64,000 nucleotides of DNA from Oscillospiraceae bacterium (GCA_017466865.1 JAFTTI010000014.1:62001-126000), one strand, 5' to 3'. Positions 8,437 through 17,414 are shown, counted from the first letter of the stretch. Translations and numbers: made by a program. The notes: generated from the sequence alone by a model not told the origin.

Positions 8437-8513
8437 GTTGCCAAGTTTTCTTGACAACATCATCATACCATTGCCAAGTTCACTTGTCAACAATTTTGCC
8501 AAGTTTTCTTTGC
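8437..8513 (-). promoter_or_regulatory. Promoter with palindromic operators for the DUF6442-XRE operon
   Basis: The minus-strand promoter has TTGACA at 8490-8485 and TATGAT at 8467-8462, spaced 17 bp. Operator O2 (8471-8490) has the form TTGNCAAG-N4-CTTGNCAA and fills the -35 box and spacer. O1 (8438-8457) has the same form and covers the transcription start. A half-matching third copy lies at 8496-8513. A bound repressor would block RNA polymerase directly. Confidence 0.75.
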
Positions 8514-8546
8514 GTTTCTATATTTTGCACATAAAACTTGTCATAT

Positions 8547-8570
8547 TTTGCAAAGTATACTGTGCAAAAA
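8547..8570. promoter_or_regulatory. Second palindrome between the divergent operons
   Basis: TTTTGCA and TGCAAAA face each other across a 10-bp spacer, and a related TTTTGCAC half-site lies at about 8523. It is distinct from the TTGNCAAG operators and could bind another regulator of the divergent HD-GYP gene. Confidence 0.35.
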
Positions 8571-8610
8571 ATATAAAAACGGAACATTTCTGCATCGTTT
8601 TAAAAAAATC

Positions 8611-8639
8611 TTGAAATCATTTTGTTTTTGTTGTACTAT
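8611..8639 (+). promoter_or_regulatory. Promoter of the HD-GYP gene
   Basis: TTGAAA (8611-8616), 17-bp spacer, TACTAT (8634-8639), 36 bp before the ATG. Confidence 0.5.
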
Positions 8640-8674
8640 AAAAATAACATAAATATCGGGGAGGGAAATTTTTT

Positions 8675-9979
8675 ATGCAACACATAAAACTGCAGGTCGG
8701 TTGCCTTGCTGTGCTTATGTATATAATGGTAGTTTATATAAGGGATGTAAAAAAGTATAAGCCGAATGAAAGAGATAAAATCTTTGATCATCTTTTAGCC
8801 CTTGGGATAATAAGTATCATTTTTGACGGCATAACTGCGTTTACGGTAAATGTTCCCTCACTTATAGATACTTCATTTAATAAGATATTACACGGTTTTT
8901 TCTTAATAAGCCTTGATTTTGTAATATTCGCACTTTTTATCTATATGCTTAGTATAACAGGCGCTTTCCCCGAAGAAAACAGAAAGCGTTTTCTTATAGG
9001 ACTTCCCTTTATAATAAATGTAATAATAGTAGTTATCGGTATAGGTAGCCTCAGATACGAAACAGGAAATACAACAAACTATTCGATGGGGCTTTCGGCA
9101 TACACCTGTTTTATCATGGCGGCGGTTTATATCGTTATGTCCGTGATTGCTTTTTTCAGAAGATGGCGTTATATCGAAAGTCATAAGAGAATGAGCATAT
9201 TTACATATCTTCTTGTTCTGGCGGTAGTAACGGCGGTCCAGATGATTTTTCCCGAAACGCTTATTTCAAGTATTGCAGTAACAATATTTATTTTAGGAAT
9301 ATATCTCAATCTTGAAAATCCTGCGATAAGAGAACTTTCACATTTCCATACAGAAACTGTTATGAGTTTTGCGAACCTTATTGAAAACCGTGATAACAAC
9401 ACAGGCGGACATATAAAAAGAACGAGTCGTTATGTTGAAATTATCGCCGATGAGCTCAGAAAAAGAGGTTATCATAAAGAAACGCTTACAAAAGATTATA
9501 TGACAAATCTTTTAAAAGCCGCACCTATGCACGACATAGGAAAGGTTTCCGTTCCCGATGCTGTTCTTCAGAAACCCGGAAAACTTACCGATGAAGAATT
9601 TGCAACAATGAAAAAACACGCTGAAAACGGTGGGGATATAATCAGAGAAACGTTCCGTAATTTAGGCGATGAGGATTTCAGAAGAATGGCGTTTGAAGTT
9701 GCCCGTTATCACCACGAAAAATGGAACGGCAGAGGATATCCCGACGGGCTTAAAGCCGATGAAATTCCGCTTTGTGCAAGAATTATGGCTGTTGCCGATG
9801 TTTTCGATGCGATTTCTGAAAAGCGTTGTTATCGTGATGCTATGCCTATGGATAAATGCTTTGAGATAATAGAAAAGGGCAGTGGCGAAGATTTTGACCC
9901 GATGATTGCAGAAATTTTCCTTTCTGTTCGTGATAAGGTCGAGGATGTTCATAAACAGTTTTCTGAAAATAAAAGTTAA
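8675..9979 (+). CDS. Membrane-anchored HD-GYP protein (probable c-di-GMP phosphodiesterase)
   Basis: The 434-residue protein has an N-terminal half with about seven hydrophobic segments (residues 5-215), forming a membrane sensor module. An HD-GYP domain follows from about residue 225. The metal ligands are visible: HDIGK with His286 and Asp287, then HHEKWNGRGYPDGL, which contains the diagnostic GYP. HD-GYP proteins linearise cyclic di-GMP, so this one probably couples a membrane signal to second-messenger breakdown. The motif is complete, so the enzyme should be active. A GGGGAGGG site lies upstream. The gene stands alone, with its own promoter and a downstream terminator shared with the convergent cysteine synthase gene. 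Confidence 0.9.
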   Translation: MQHIKLQVGCLAVLMYIMVVYIRDVKKYKPNERDKIFDHLLALGIISIIFDGITAFTVNVPSLIDTSFNKILHGFFLISLDFVIFALFIYMLSITGAFPEENRKRFLIGLPFIINVIIVVIGIGSLRYETGNTTNYSMGLSAYTCFIMAAVYIVMSVIAFFRRWRYIESHKRMSIFTYLLVLAVVTAVQMIFPETLISSIAVTIFILGIYLNLENPAIRELSHFHTETVMSFANLIENRDNNTGGHIKRTSRYVEIIADELRKRGYHKETLTKDYMTNLLKAAPMHDIGKVSVPDAVLQKPGKLTDEEFATMKKHAENGGDIIRETFRNLGDEDFRRMAFEVARYHHEKWNGRGYPDGLKADEIPLCARIMAVADVFDAISEKRCYRDAMPMDKCFEIIEKGSGEDFDPMIAEIFLSVRDKVEDVHKQFSENKS

Positions 9980-9985
9980 ATAAAA

Positions 9986-10015
9986 AGACTATCGTAAATA
10001 AAATTACGATAGTCT
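9986..10015. terminator. Intrinsic terminator between convergent genes
   Basis: A perfect 12-bp stem: AGACTATCGTAA at 9986-9997 and its complement at 10004-10015. The T-rich tail is better on the minus strand, so it mainly ends the cysteine synthase transcript. Confidence 0.85.
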
Positions 10016-10034
10016 GTTGCTTTGTATCAAAAAG

Positions 10035-10967
10035 TTATTCTCCGTCAAAAAGTGGAGTTGAGAAATATCTTTCTGCTGTATCGGGAAGGACAGTTACAAC
10101 TGTTTTTCCCTTGCCGAGTTTTTTAGCGAGTTTCTTTGCAGCGGCAACATTTGTTCCCGCTGAAATGCCGCACATTATTCCTTCAAGACGGGCAAGGTCT
10201 TTAGCGGTTTCAATAGCCTCTTCGTCGGTTACTATATAAACCTCACTGTAAATATTCTGATTTAAGTTTTCGGGGATGATTCCATCGCCTATCCCCATCT
10301 GAAGATGAGTTCCTATTGTTCCGCCTGCGAGAATAGCGGCGTTCTGAGGTTCAACTGCCCATATTTCAATATCGGGATAAAGCGCTTTAAGTGTTTCGCC
10401 TATTCCGCTTATTGTTCCGCCTGTGCCTATTCCTGAACAGAAACCATGGATTTCCTTTCCTGCCTGTTCAACAATTTCAAGACCTGTGTGGTGCTTGTGA
10501 GCGAGTGGGTTAGCAGGGTTTTCAAACTGCTGTGGGATGAAAACATTGGGGTTTTCATCTTTCATGCGCTGTGCTGTTTTAAGACATTCTTCAATACAAT
10601 CACCTATATTTCCTGCATCGTGAACAAGAATGACCTCGGCGCCGTAATGACGGACAAGCATTCTTCTTTCTTCACTTACAGAGTCGGGCATTATAATAAC
10701 TGTCTTATATCCTTTAACAGCACCTATAAGCGCAAGACCTATGCCCTGATTTCCGCTTGTGGGTTCAACGATAATTGTGTCTTTGTTGATGATCCCCTGT
10801 TCTTCTGCTGTTATAATCATATTGTATGCTGTTCTTGTCTTTATCGAACCGCCGACATTGAGCCCTTCAAACTTTACAAGAATTTCCGCGCTGTCATCAT
10901 CTACCATACGGTTGAGGCGGATAAGGGGAGTATGCCCTATAACCTCAAGAATGTTGTTGCTTATCAT
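10035..10967 (-). CDS. cysK: Cysteine synthase (O-acetylserine sulfhydrylase)
   Basis: The 310-residue PLP enzyme makes cysteine from O-acetylserine and sulfide in the cytoplasm. Lys43 in NVGGSIKTRTA is the PLP Schiff-base residue. TSGNQGIGLA binds the substrate carboxylate and GIGTGGTISGIG holds the PLP phosphate. Length and motif order match CysK/CysM. The KTR after the lysine, rather than KDR, is a known variant among clostridial homologues, so a related activity such as a different acetylated or phosphorylated serine donor cannot be excluded. It is monocistronic, with a GGAAGG site and a consensus promoter. No cysE lies in the window. Confidence 0.88.
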   Translation of the reverse strand: MISNNILEVIGHTPLIRLNRMVDDDSAEILVKFEGLNVGGSIKTRTAYNMIITAEEQGIINKDTIIVEPTSGNQGIGLALIGAVKGYKTVIIMPDSVSEERRMLVRHYGAEVILVHDAGNIGDCIEECLKTAQRMKDENPNVFIPQQFENPANPLAHKHHTGLEIVEQAGKEIHGFCSGIGTGGTISGIGETLKALYPDIEIWAVEPQNAAILAGGTIGTHLQMGIGDGIIPENLNQNIYSEVYIVTDEEAIETAKDLARLEGIMCGISAGTNVAAAKKLAKKLGKGKTVVTVLPDTAERYFSTPLFDGE

Positions 10968-11006
10968 AATATGTCAATCCTTCCAAGATATAAAAGTCGC
11001 CAATAT

Positions 11007-11035
11007 ATTATATGATAAAATCGAAGAAATGTCAA
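11007..11035 (-). promoter_or_regulatory. Consensus sigma-A promoter of cysK
   Basis: On the minus strand TTGACA (11035-11030), 17-bp spacer, TATAAT (11012-11007): perfect boxes and spacing. Confidence 0.85.
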
Positions 11036-11113
11036 TATTAAAGAGTTTCACTTTGAAGTTGATTATATTTTAATCAAAGGCGAAAAACTTGAGATAGATA
11101 AGTGATAACTTCA

Positions 11114-11148
11114 AAAATCCACCTCTTTGATTGAAAGGGGTGGATTTT
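11114..11148 (+). terminator. Intrinsic terminator with no obvious upstream gene
   Basis: A 15-bp stem with AAAATCCACC (11114-11123) against GGTGGATTTT (11139-11148), then more T. It lies between the divergent cysK and DUF6935 promoters. In front of it a short open stretch ends in LIKGEKLEIDK and a TGA near 11104, which may be the remnant of a lost gene. Confidence 0.7.
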
Positions 11149-11171
11149 TTATAAATATCATAAGGAATTTC

Positions 11172-11200
11172 TTTACAGAACTATACTTTTGTGGTAAAAT
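11172..11200 (+). promoter_or_regulatory. Promoter of the DUF6935-like gene
   Basis: TTTACA (11172-11177), 17-bp spacer, TAAAAT (11195-11200). Confidence 0.6.
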
Positions 11201-11243
11201 TATATTACAGATAATTCTGATTTTATTAAGGAGGACTGACAAA

Positions 11244-11843
11244 ATGGGCATATTCGATTCACTTATCAAAGCAGCAGGCGATGTTTTACAAAATGAACCT
11301 GCAAAACCCGAAACTACTACCGATTCGCAGGTAGGAAAGGGAAAGAACTATACAGAAACTTTCACATTCTCTGCATTGCCTAATAACCTTTCAGAATTAC
11401 AGGCTATGCCTGAAGCATCACTTGATTCTGCATTCAAAACAACAGCACTCACAATAGCAGTTCTTTGTTCTTATGAAAAAAATCCCGATGCTTGTATTGA
11501 AATGCTGAACTTTTTAAAAGGTCCCGCAGAAGTCAGCACATACGAAAAAGACTTTATCAAGGAACGCCTTAAAGATAAATACTATAAGACATTTTCTTTC
11601 TTTGAAGGCGCTACTCCCGAAAACAGCTATAAACCCAATACTCCTTATACTATAAAGGTAAGCGAAAACCCCTATTCATTCGATAACGAAAATTGGGCGA
11701 CACTTTATGTAACAAGCGGCGGTGCGGATAATCCACGCCCAATAAAACTCAGAAAGAAACCCTCTACAAATCAGTGGTTCTTAAACGAAATTCAGTGCCT
11801 TTCCGATATTCGTATTCCCGTTGCAGAAGACCCCTGGGCATAA
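11244..11843 (+). CDS. DUF6935-like protein of unknown function
   Basis: The 199-residue protein begins MGIFDSLIKAAGDVLQ, then a Pro/Thr-rich linker, then a compact domain with SALPNNLSELQAMPEASLDS and the segment NFLKGPAEVSTYEKDFIKERL, ending in an acidic EDPWA. From memory this pattern corresponds to DUF6935. No signal peptide or membrane span is visible, so it is probably cytoplasmic. I chose the ATG at 11244 because AAGGAGGA lies 8 bp upstream; a longer upstream frame would start before the promoter. Function unknown. Confidence 0.7.
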   Translation: MGIFDSLIKAAGDVLQNEPAKPETTTDSQVGKGKNYTETFTFSALPNNLSELQAMPEASLDSAFKTTALTIAVLCSYEKNPDACIEMLNFLKGPAEVSTYEKDFIKERLKDKYYKTFSFFEGATPENSYKPNTPYTIKVSENPYSFDNENWATLYVTSGGADNPRPIKLRKKPSTNQWFLNEIQCLSDIRIPVAEDPWA

Positions 11844-11850
11844 AGAAAAC

Positions 11851-11874
11851 GGCGTATGCAAAATTGCATACGCC
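11851..11874. terminator. Bidirectional terminator
   Basis: GGCGTATGC pairs with GCATACGCC around AAAATT, with T-rich tails both ways, between the DUF6935-like and merR genes. Confidence 0.8.
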
Positions 11875-11881
11875 TTTATTT

Positions 11882-12610
11882 TTACTTTACATATTTTCTG
11901 ACACTATCCCTTACAAATTCCGCTGTTCCGTCGCCGTGTTTATCGATATTATTTTTAAATCGTTCATCCAAGACATACATTTCAGCAAGACCTTTAAGGA
12001 TTTCATCGGTGCAGTTGTAGAAATTTTCTGTTATATAATCCTGCAACTTCTTCACAAGTCCCTCTGCCTTATCGGGACTGTTTTTCATACATTCAGAAAA
12101 TTCAGCGAAAATATCGTCCATTCCGCTTGTGATACTATTCCATTTTTCATCGGAATAGTCTTTTGTTTTTTCAAGGCTTTCTTTGTAAGCGTCAGTATCT
12201 CCCCACTTTTCTTTCGCCTCTTTTTTATACATCTCACGCTGTTTTTCAAATTCGCTGTTATCAAAAATATTCATAGATAAATCTTCTCCTTTCAGATTTT
12301 TGTCAAGTGCAGATATCAGTCTTTCAAGACGCTCTTTTTTAAGCGTTAAAAGATGAATCTGTTTTTTTATTGCACTCTTTTTGTCATAATCGGGTGATGA
12401 TAGTATTTCTGATATTTCTTTAAGAGGAAAATCAAGTTCACGATAAAAAAGAATTTCCTGCATCTTTGAAAGATTTTCTTCGTCATAAAAACGATAGCCG
12501 TTCTGTTCGTCAACAGAAGACGGTTTTAAAAGACCTGTTTCATCGTAATAATGAAGTGTGCGCACACTTACTCCTGTGAGTTCTGAAAAATCTTTTATTT
12601 TCAGTTTCAT
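11882..12610 (-). CDS. MerR-family regulator with TipAS ligand domain
   Basis: In this 242-residue protein residues 1-70 form a MerR winged helix: IKDFSELTGVSVRTLHYYDE, then GYRFYDEENLSKMQEILFYR. A coiled-coil dimer helix follows (about 75-110). The C-terminal half matches the TipAS domain known to trap thiopeptide antibiotics: EKWGDTDAYKES, IFAEFSECM, and YITENFYNCTDEILKGLAEMYV. Proteins of this layout activate their own promoters and efflux or stress genes upon drug binding. The promoter has the elongated spacer expected for MerR control, so autoactivation is likely. No target transporter is adjacent. Confidence 0.92.
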   Translation of the reverse strand: MKLKIKDFSELTGVSVRTLHYYDETGLLKPSSVDEQNGYRFYDEENLSKMQEILFYRELDFPLKEISEILSSPDYDKKSAIKKQIHLLTLKKERLERLISALDKNLKGEDLSMNIFDNSEFEKQREMYKKEAKEKWGDTDAYKESLEKTKDYSDEKWNSITSGMDDIFAEFSECMKNSPDKAEGLVKKLQDYITENFYNCTDEILKGLAEMYVLDERFKNNIDKHGDGTAEFVRDSVRKYVK

Positions 12611-12630
12611 TCTATCGCCTCCCTGATATG

Positions 12631-12661
12631 ATTATATACTATGACGCAACGTCAGAGTCAA
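12631..12661 (-). promoter_or_regulatory. MerR-type promoter with 19-bp spacer and dyad
   Basis: On the minus strand TTGACT (12661-12656) and TATAAT (12636-12631) are 19 bp apart, the long spacing typical of MerR-activated promoters. The spacer contains the palindrome TGACGNNNCGTCA (12642-12654), a probable MerR dimer site. Confidence 0.8.
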
Positions 12662-12724
12662 TAGGTTTTTGAAAATTTTTCAAAAAGATTATAGTTTTCA
12701 GATACAAAAAATAAAAATAAGATA

Positions 12725-12786
12725 AGAATAAATCTCCTTTAAATACAGATACTACTATCACAAATTTGAATTGAAGGAGATTTATT
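12725..12786 (+). promoter_or_regulatory. spoVT control region: sigma-G-like promoter between the arms of an SD-hiding inverted repeat
   Basis: A sigma-G-like promoter reads AGAATA (12725-12730), 17 bp, GATACTA (12748-12754). A perfect 13-bp inverted repeat pairs AATAAATCTCCTT (12727-12739) with AAGGAGATTTATT (12774-12786), extendable by three pairs including one G-U. The right arm contains the spoVT Shine-Dalgarno. Transcripts from this promoter would start near 12761 and lack the left arm. Confidence 0.6.
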
Positions 12787-12791
12787 ATATT

Positions 12792-13331
12792 ATGAAAGCA
12801 ACAGGAATTGTCAGAAGAATCGACGACCTCGGAAGAGTCGTTATTCCGAAAGAAATCAGAAGAACTATGAGAATAAGAGAGGGTGACCCGCTTGAAATTT
12901 ACACCAGTGCTGACGGGGAAGTCATCTTCAAGAAATATTCTGCGATAGGTGAAATGTCGGGGAACGCTGTGGCGGTGGCTGATGTTATAACAAAACTTGC
13001 TTCCTGCCCCGTTGTTGTGTTTGACAGAGATCACGTTATCGCGGTTTCGGGCGTTCAGAAAAGAGAATTCAACGAACGCAGGGTTTCTGCGGGTCTTGAA
13101 GAAATCCTTGAAAAGCGAAAGACTTATATCTATAAAAGCGGCGAACAGAGAGTTTTCCCTGTTGAGGGGATAGATCGCTCTGCGATAGCCTGTGCACCGA
13201 TTTTAACATCGGGCGATGTTACGGGTGCGGTTGCTTTTTTAGCACCCAGCCCCGATTCGACAGCAACGGATATTCATCTGAGTCTTGTTCAGGCGGCAGC
13301 GCAGTTTTTAGGAAAACAGATTGAGGACTGA
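12792..13331 (+). CDS. spoVT: Stage V sporulation protein T, AbrB/GAF regulator
   Basis: The 179-residue protein has an N-terminal AbrB-type swapped-hairpin DNA-binding domain (MKATGIVRRIDDLGRVVIPK, residues 1-50) and a C-terminal GAF-like domain ending in VQAAAQFLGKQIED. Size and both domains match SpoVT, the tetrameric forespore regulator that tunes sigma-G-dependent genes in Bacillus. I start at the ATG at 12792; a TTG-initiated frame 21 bp upstream would place the Shine-Dalgarno inside the gene. Its promoter looks sigma-G-like, as is known for spoVT in Bacillus subtilis. The gene is monocistronic, followed by a terminator. Confidence 0.95.
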   Translation: MKATGIVRRIDDLGRVVIPKEIRRTMRIREGDPLEIYTSADGEVIFKKYSAIGEMSGNAVAVADVITKLASCPVVVFDRDHVIAVSGVQKREFNERRVSAGLEEILEKRKTYIYKSGEQRVFPVEGIDRSAIACAPILTSGDVTGAVAFLAPSPDSTATDIHLSLVQAAAQFLGKQIED

Positions 13332-13336
13332 TAAAA

Positions 13337-13366
13337 AATCCACTCGTATATTCGGGTGGATTTTTT
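13337..13366 (+). terminator. Terminator of spoVT
   Basis: AATCCACTCG (13337-13346) pairs with CGGGTGGATT (13353-13362), with one T-G pair, followed by TTTT. Confidence 0.85.
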
Positions 13367-13423
13367 ACTTGTTTTGAGAGGATATATGTGGTATAATTTT
13401 AAAAAACACAAGGAGGAACTGAT

Positions 13424-13765
13424 ATGCCTTTTATAAATGTAAAAACAAACAGAGAAGTTTCAGATGAAAAAGTAAACATCATAAAAACCGAACTCGGAAA
13501 AGCGATAACAGCAATTCCCGGAAAGTCGGAAATGTGGCTTATGGTATGTGTTGAGGGAAATAAAAAACTCTTTTTCAGGGGAGAGAACGTTCCCGCTGCC
13601 ATGGTTGAAGTAAGTGTTTACGGAAATGCATCACAGAGCGCTCTTTCAGACCTTACTGCAAGAATAACAGGGATACTTACAGAAACCCTCTCGCTTTCGC
13701 CCGATTGCGTATATGTAAGTTATACGATGATGGATACTTGGGGCTGGAATGGTTCTAATCTTTAA
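13424..13765 (+). CDS. MIF-like tautomerase
   Basis: The 113-residue protein resembles the macrophage migration inhibitory factor family of the tautomerase superfamily. It starts MPFINVKTN, so processing exposes the catalytic Pro at position 2. It carries the family features EMWLMVCVEGNKKLFF and an MDTWGWNGSNL end. Length matches MIF (about 115 residues). Such enzymes tautomerise phenylpyruvate-like keto-enols; the bacterial role is unclear. An AAGGAGG site precedes it and a terminator follows, so it is monocistronic. Confidence 0.9.
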   Translation: MPFINVKTNREVSDEKVNIIKTELGKAITAIPGKSEMWLMVCVEGNKKLFFRGENVPAAMVEVSVYGNASQSALSDLTARITGILTETLSLSPDCVYVSYTMMDTWGWNGSNL

Positions 13766-13771
13766 AACAAA

Positions 13772-13801
13772 ACCGTACTCAGATTTTTCACTGAGTACGG
13801 T
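13772..13801. terminator. Bidirectional terminator
   Basis: ACCGTACTCAG (13772-13782) pairs perfectly with CTGAGTACGGT (13791-13801), with T-tracts on both strands. It ends the tautomerase gene and the sensor-kinase operon. Confidence 0.88.
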
Positions 13802-13806
13802 CTTTT

Positions 13807-16320
13807 TTATTTTCTGAGATATTCTCTTGCGAGGCTGACTGTTTCTCTGAAAAGGCTTATCATATCGGAATGATTTTTCTTTATGAAAGAAATATTTTCC
13901 TTTGTTTCTTCATCTGCCTTGATTTTCTTTCCTGCTTTTTCAAGTTTGAGGCAGAGTTCTGAAAGCCTTTTTCCGCCTATATTGAGAGCGTTTGATTTAA
14001 GCGCGTGGATAGCAACAGTATATTGCGCCCAGTTTTCTTCAGATAAGAAATTTTCGAGTTCTTCTGATTTTTCGTCATACATCTCACAGAACATATCAAG
14101 GATTTCTTCATATAGCTCATCATCGTTACCCAGATATGTCTTACCGATATTTGCATCGAAAACAGGAGAAGTATTGTTTTCATCAGAGGGTTTGTCGTTT
14201 CGAATTTCAGGCGTTTTTTCTTCAACCTTGGTTTTTGTATAAACGATTTTTTCTTCGGGAAGGAATTTGATAAGTTTTTCTTCGAGCATATTTCCTGTTA
14301 CAGGTTTGCTTATATAGTCATCAAAACCTTCTGCAATATACATATCCTTAACGCCCGAAACAGCGTTTGCTGTAAGTGCTATGACGGCGGCACCAGAACT
14401 CTTGTTACCATCCATTGATTTGAGATGTTTGAGAGTTTCGATACCGTCCATATGAGGCATCATATGGTCGAGAAGAATAATGTCGAATTTATTTTCCTTA
14501 ACGAGTGCTATCGTTTCTTCGCCACTCATACAAACGGTTATTTTAGCCTTTGTATGCTTGAGAAGATTTTTAGCGACCATAAGGTTCATCTTGTTATCGT
14601 CAACAACAAGGATTGACGCATCGGGAACTGTAAATTCTGACTTTAAAACAGTAGTTTCTGCTTCGGGGATCTTATCCCAGTCTGTTCCTACAACATCTTT
14701 TCCCGTTACTTTTTGAGGAACGGAAATTTTAAATACAGAGCCTTTTCCGTATTCACTTTCTGCTGCGATTTCTCCACCCATAATTCTTACAAGGTTATAT
14801 GTTATCGCAAGACCTAAACCTGTTCCTTCGATATTTCTGTTTGCCGATATATCAAAACGGCTGAAATTTTCGAAAAGCAATGACATTTCTTCTTCCTTTA
14901 TTCCGATACCTGTATCAGAAACTGAAATATCAAGCATTATTTCATTATCATTTTCTGATTTGCTGTATCCTACATCAAGGGTTACGCTTCCTTTGTGAGT
15001 ATACTTTACAGCGTTTGTAAGAAGATTTAAAATAATCTGTTTGATTTTAAGGTCATCACCATAAAGCGAATCGGGAGTGTTTTCATCAACATTTATATTG
15101 AAGACAAGATTTTTCTGTTCTGCCTTAAGGCTTATCATATTGGTCATATCTCTTAAAAGTGAACAGAGTTTATAATCCTGAAGGTCAATATCGACTTTTC
15201 CTGATTCGATTTTTGAAAAGTCGAGTATGTCATTTATGATTCCTAAAAGGTTATGACTCGCAGCGTCAATATTGGTCGCATATTCACGGATGTTACCTTC
15301 TTTTGATTCTCTTAAAATCATTTCATTCATACCGATAACTGCGTTTATAGGAGTTCTTATTTCATGCGACATATTAGCGAGGAAATCACTCTTTGCTCTG
15401 TTTGCCTTTTCGGCAGAAATTTTCGCCTGTCTGAGTTCTTCGCTCTGCTGAACCTTTTGTTCTGTACTCATAAGATAAACGAAAACTATAACGATAAGAA
15501 CCCATAAAAGACCGAATGTCCATAAAACGAGGGGAACGATGAGCTTTATATCTCCCGCGGGTGCGGCATAAGGAACATATCCTATGAGATAGAGATTCGG
15601 ATAGTTTGTTTCTGAAGCAAAAATCACCGTTTCATCATAGGGACAGAATTTTGCCGCAGAAATATTTACATTCATAGTTTCTCTTATGCCTTCCATAGTT
15701 TCTGCCTTTTCTTCAGATGTATAGAAAGAAAGTTCTTTTTTGTCCTTTGCATTCTGCGAACGGAATACTATGTTTCCGTCAATGTCTATAAGCATACATT
15801 CGCCTATTCCGCCGTAGCAGACAAGGTTTACATGTTCTGCGAGAACATCATTATCACAGAGTTTATAGAAAACGAATTTTACATTTTCGTTGTTATAAAC
15901 AGGAACGGCGAAAAGAGTTTTTTCTGAATTCGAACTTACCGAAGGATTCCCGTGGAGTGCTTCAAAGAACGCATCTGATTCAGAAAAGTCAATCTGTTGA
16001 CCGTATGTTGCTTCACCCGTAATCCTCATAACACCATAGGAAACACCATATTCATTTTCAAAATCATAATCCGGTATTCCTGTTTTTTTATTGATTACAG
16101 AGGTCATCATTTCAAGAGAAGCTATTTCGTCATTAAGATGGTTATCTATTATCTGTGCTGCCATAGTGCCGTATCCAGAAACATGGCTTTCAACCTGACT
16201 TGTTGTTATCTCACGAAGTTTGAACCACATTATAACACAGATAATTCCTAAAACCGCAAGTCCGCCTAAAATGAGAGTCGCCGTTCTGACAACGACTTGT
16301 TTAGTTATGGTTTTCTTCAT
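13807..16320 (-). CDS. Hybrid sensor histidine kinase (HisKA-HATPase-REC-HPt)
   Basis: The 837-residue protein has a membrane segment at about 14-33, an extracytoplasmic sensor of about 225 residues, and a second segment at about 260-284. A HisKA domain follows with the phospho-acceptor His319 in NMSHEIRTP, then an HATPase with [11 protein letters not shown] and GTGLGLAI. The receiver domain has [20 protein letters not shown] and a SKP lysine loop. The C-terminal HPt domain carries its His in AIHALKSNA. This is a complete phosphorelay minus the final response regulator, which is not in the window. The ATG overlaps the stop of the upstream binding-protein gene by 4 bp, so the kinase is translationally coupled to two BMP-type proteins that probably present its ligand. 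Confidence 0.93.
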   Translation of the reverse strand: MKKTITKQVVVRTATLILGGLAVLGIICVIMWFKLREITTSQVESHVSGYGTMAAQIIDNHLNDEIASLEMMTSVINKKTGIPDYDFENEYGVSYGVMRITGEATYGQQIDFSESDAFFEALHGNPSVSSNSEKTLFAVPVYNNENVKFVFYKLCDNDVLAEHVNLVCYGGIGECMLIDIDGNIVFRSQNAKDKKELSFYTSEEKAETMEGIRETMNVNISAAKFCPYDETVIFASETNYPNLYLIGYVPYAAPAGDIKLIVPLVLWTFGLLWVLIVIVFVYLMSTEQKVQQSEELRQAKISAEKANRAKSDFLANMSHEIRTPINAVIGMNEMILRESKEGNIREYATNIDAASHNLLGIINDILDFSKIESGKVDIDLQDYKLCSLLRDMTNMISLKAEQKNLVFNINVDENTPDSLYGDDLKIKQIILNLLTNAVKYTHKGSVTLDVGYSKSENDNEIMLDISVSDTGIGIKEEEMSLLFENFSRFDISANRNIEGTGLGLAITYNLVRIMGGEIAAESEYGKGSVFKISVPQKVTGKDVVGTDWDKIPEAETTVLKSEFTVPDASILVVDDNKMNLMVAKNLLKHTKAKITVCMSGEETIALVKENKFDIILLDHMMPHMDGIETLKHLKSMDGNKSSGAAVIALTANAVSGVKDMYIAEGFDDYISKPVTGNMLEEKLIKFLPEEKIVYTKTKVEEKTPEIRNDKPSDENNTSPVFDANIGKTYLGNDDELYEEILDMFCEMYDEKSEELENFLSEENWAQYTVAIHALKSNALNIGGKRLSELCLKLEKAGKKIKADEETKENISFIKKNHSDMISLFRETVSLAREYLRK

Positions 16321-17414
16321 TCAAGAATCACCACCCCGTCAACATACCAGTCCATTCTTGCGAGAAGAACATCGTCGCTTATCAGTTCGCCTTCTTCACA
16401 TCTTAAAGTTCCTTTGTTGTCATAGATTTCGCCTGAGAAGATGTAGTTTCCATAGGCGAATTTTGCTTTTGCGTTTTCTACCGCTGTTTTTGTTTCCGAA
16501 GAAACGAGGGGAGAATATTCTGATAAACCGATAACCTCGCTGTCTGTTATGTCATACCAATGATGGTCAACGGAGTTCGCTTTTCCAAGCATAAATTCTC
16601 TTATAATCTGATAGTAAAGTGATTCCCAGTTCCATACGGCAGCGGTAAGATATTTTTCTGATAAACCTTCTATTGCCTTGTTATAACCTATTGAACATAC
16701 ACCCATAGAATCAGCAGTTTCAGCGACATTATGCTGATTCTGATGATATGTTAAAATATCCGCTTTTGTATCTGAAAGAATTTTATTTACTGCTTCTTTT
16801 TCCATCTCTGCGTTATCCCATGAATCTGTCCATTTAACATAAACCTTCGCATCGGGGTTGACACTTTTAACGCCTAAAGTAAAAGCATTTATCCCTCTGT
16901 TTACTTCGTTATTCGGCATAGCTGCAACATATCCGATTTCGTTTGTTTTTGTTGTCATTCCTGCAACAATTCCCGCAAGGTATCTCGCCTGATACATTCT
17001 TCCGAAATATGATGTCATATTGTCTGAGGTATATTCAGATGAAATCCCGTAGAATGATATTGTCGGATGACGGTCGATGATTTCTTTTGCTTCCAAAGGA
17101 TATGAATAACTTGAAAGGATAATCATTTCAGCCCCGTCATCGATAAGTTCTTCGATAGCCTTTTCACAATCGCCCGTGCCTTCGGCAATATTTTCTTTTA
17201 CGATAAGTTTTGCACCAAGCTGTTCACAAGCAGATGAAACACCCTCATAGTGCATGCTGTTCCAACCGTTGTCATCTTTTGTGCTTGTAAGGATAAGACC
17301 TACGGTATGCTTTTTATCTGGGAATATATCTTTTCCCGAAACTATAATAACAGCAATTACCAGCAGAAAAACCGCAACCGCCGATATTATAAGAATTCTT
17401 TTGGATTTATTCAT
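16317..17414 (-). CDS. BMP/PnrA-type extracytoplasmic ligand-binding protein (second of pair)
   Basis: The protein is 365 residues from the ATG at 17414. This start overlaps the upstream stop as ATGAATAA and has a GAGGGGG site; an earlier ATG lies deep inside the upstream gene. A membrane anchor at about 6-27 lacks a lipobox, so it is probably tethered outside the cell. The rest is the BMP family fold (PnrA/TmpC nucleoside-binding): [32 protein letters not shown] and [20 protein letters not shown]. No ABC permease or ATPase is adjacent. It is similar to the next gene throughout, indicating tandem duplication. A role as receptor for the coupled histidine kinase is inferred. Confidence 0.88.
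   Translation of the reverse strand: MNKSKRILIISAVAVFLLVIAVIIVSGKDIFPDKKHTVGLILTSTKDDNGWNSMHYEGVSSACEQLGAKLIVKENIAEGTGDCEKAIEELIDDGAEMIILSSYSYPLEAKEIIDRHPTISFYGISSEYTSDNMTSYFGRMYQARYLAGIVAGMTTKTNEIGYVAAMPNNEVNRGINAFTLGVKSVNPDAKVYVKWTDSWDNAEMEKEAVNKILSDTKADILTYHQNQHNVAETADSMGVCSIGYNKAIEGLSEKYLTAAVWNWESLYYQIIREFMLGKANSVDHHWYDITDSEVIGLSEYSPLVSSETKTAVENAKAKFAYGNYIFSGEIYDNKGTLRCEEGELISDDVLLARMDWYVDGVVILE

Noticed and set aside
10446..11073. Plus-strand frames of 189 and 104 codons over cysK
   Set aside because: Antisense shadows of a clearly conserved enzyme gene.
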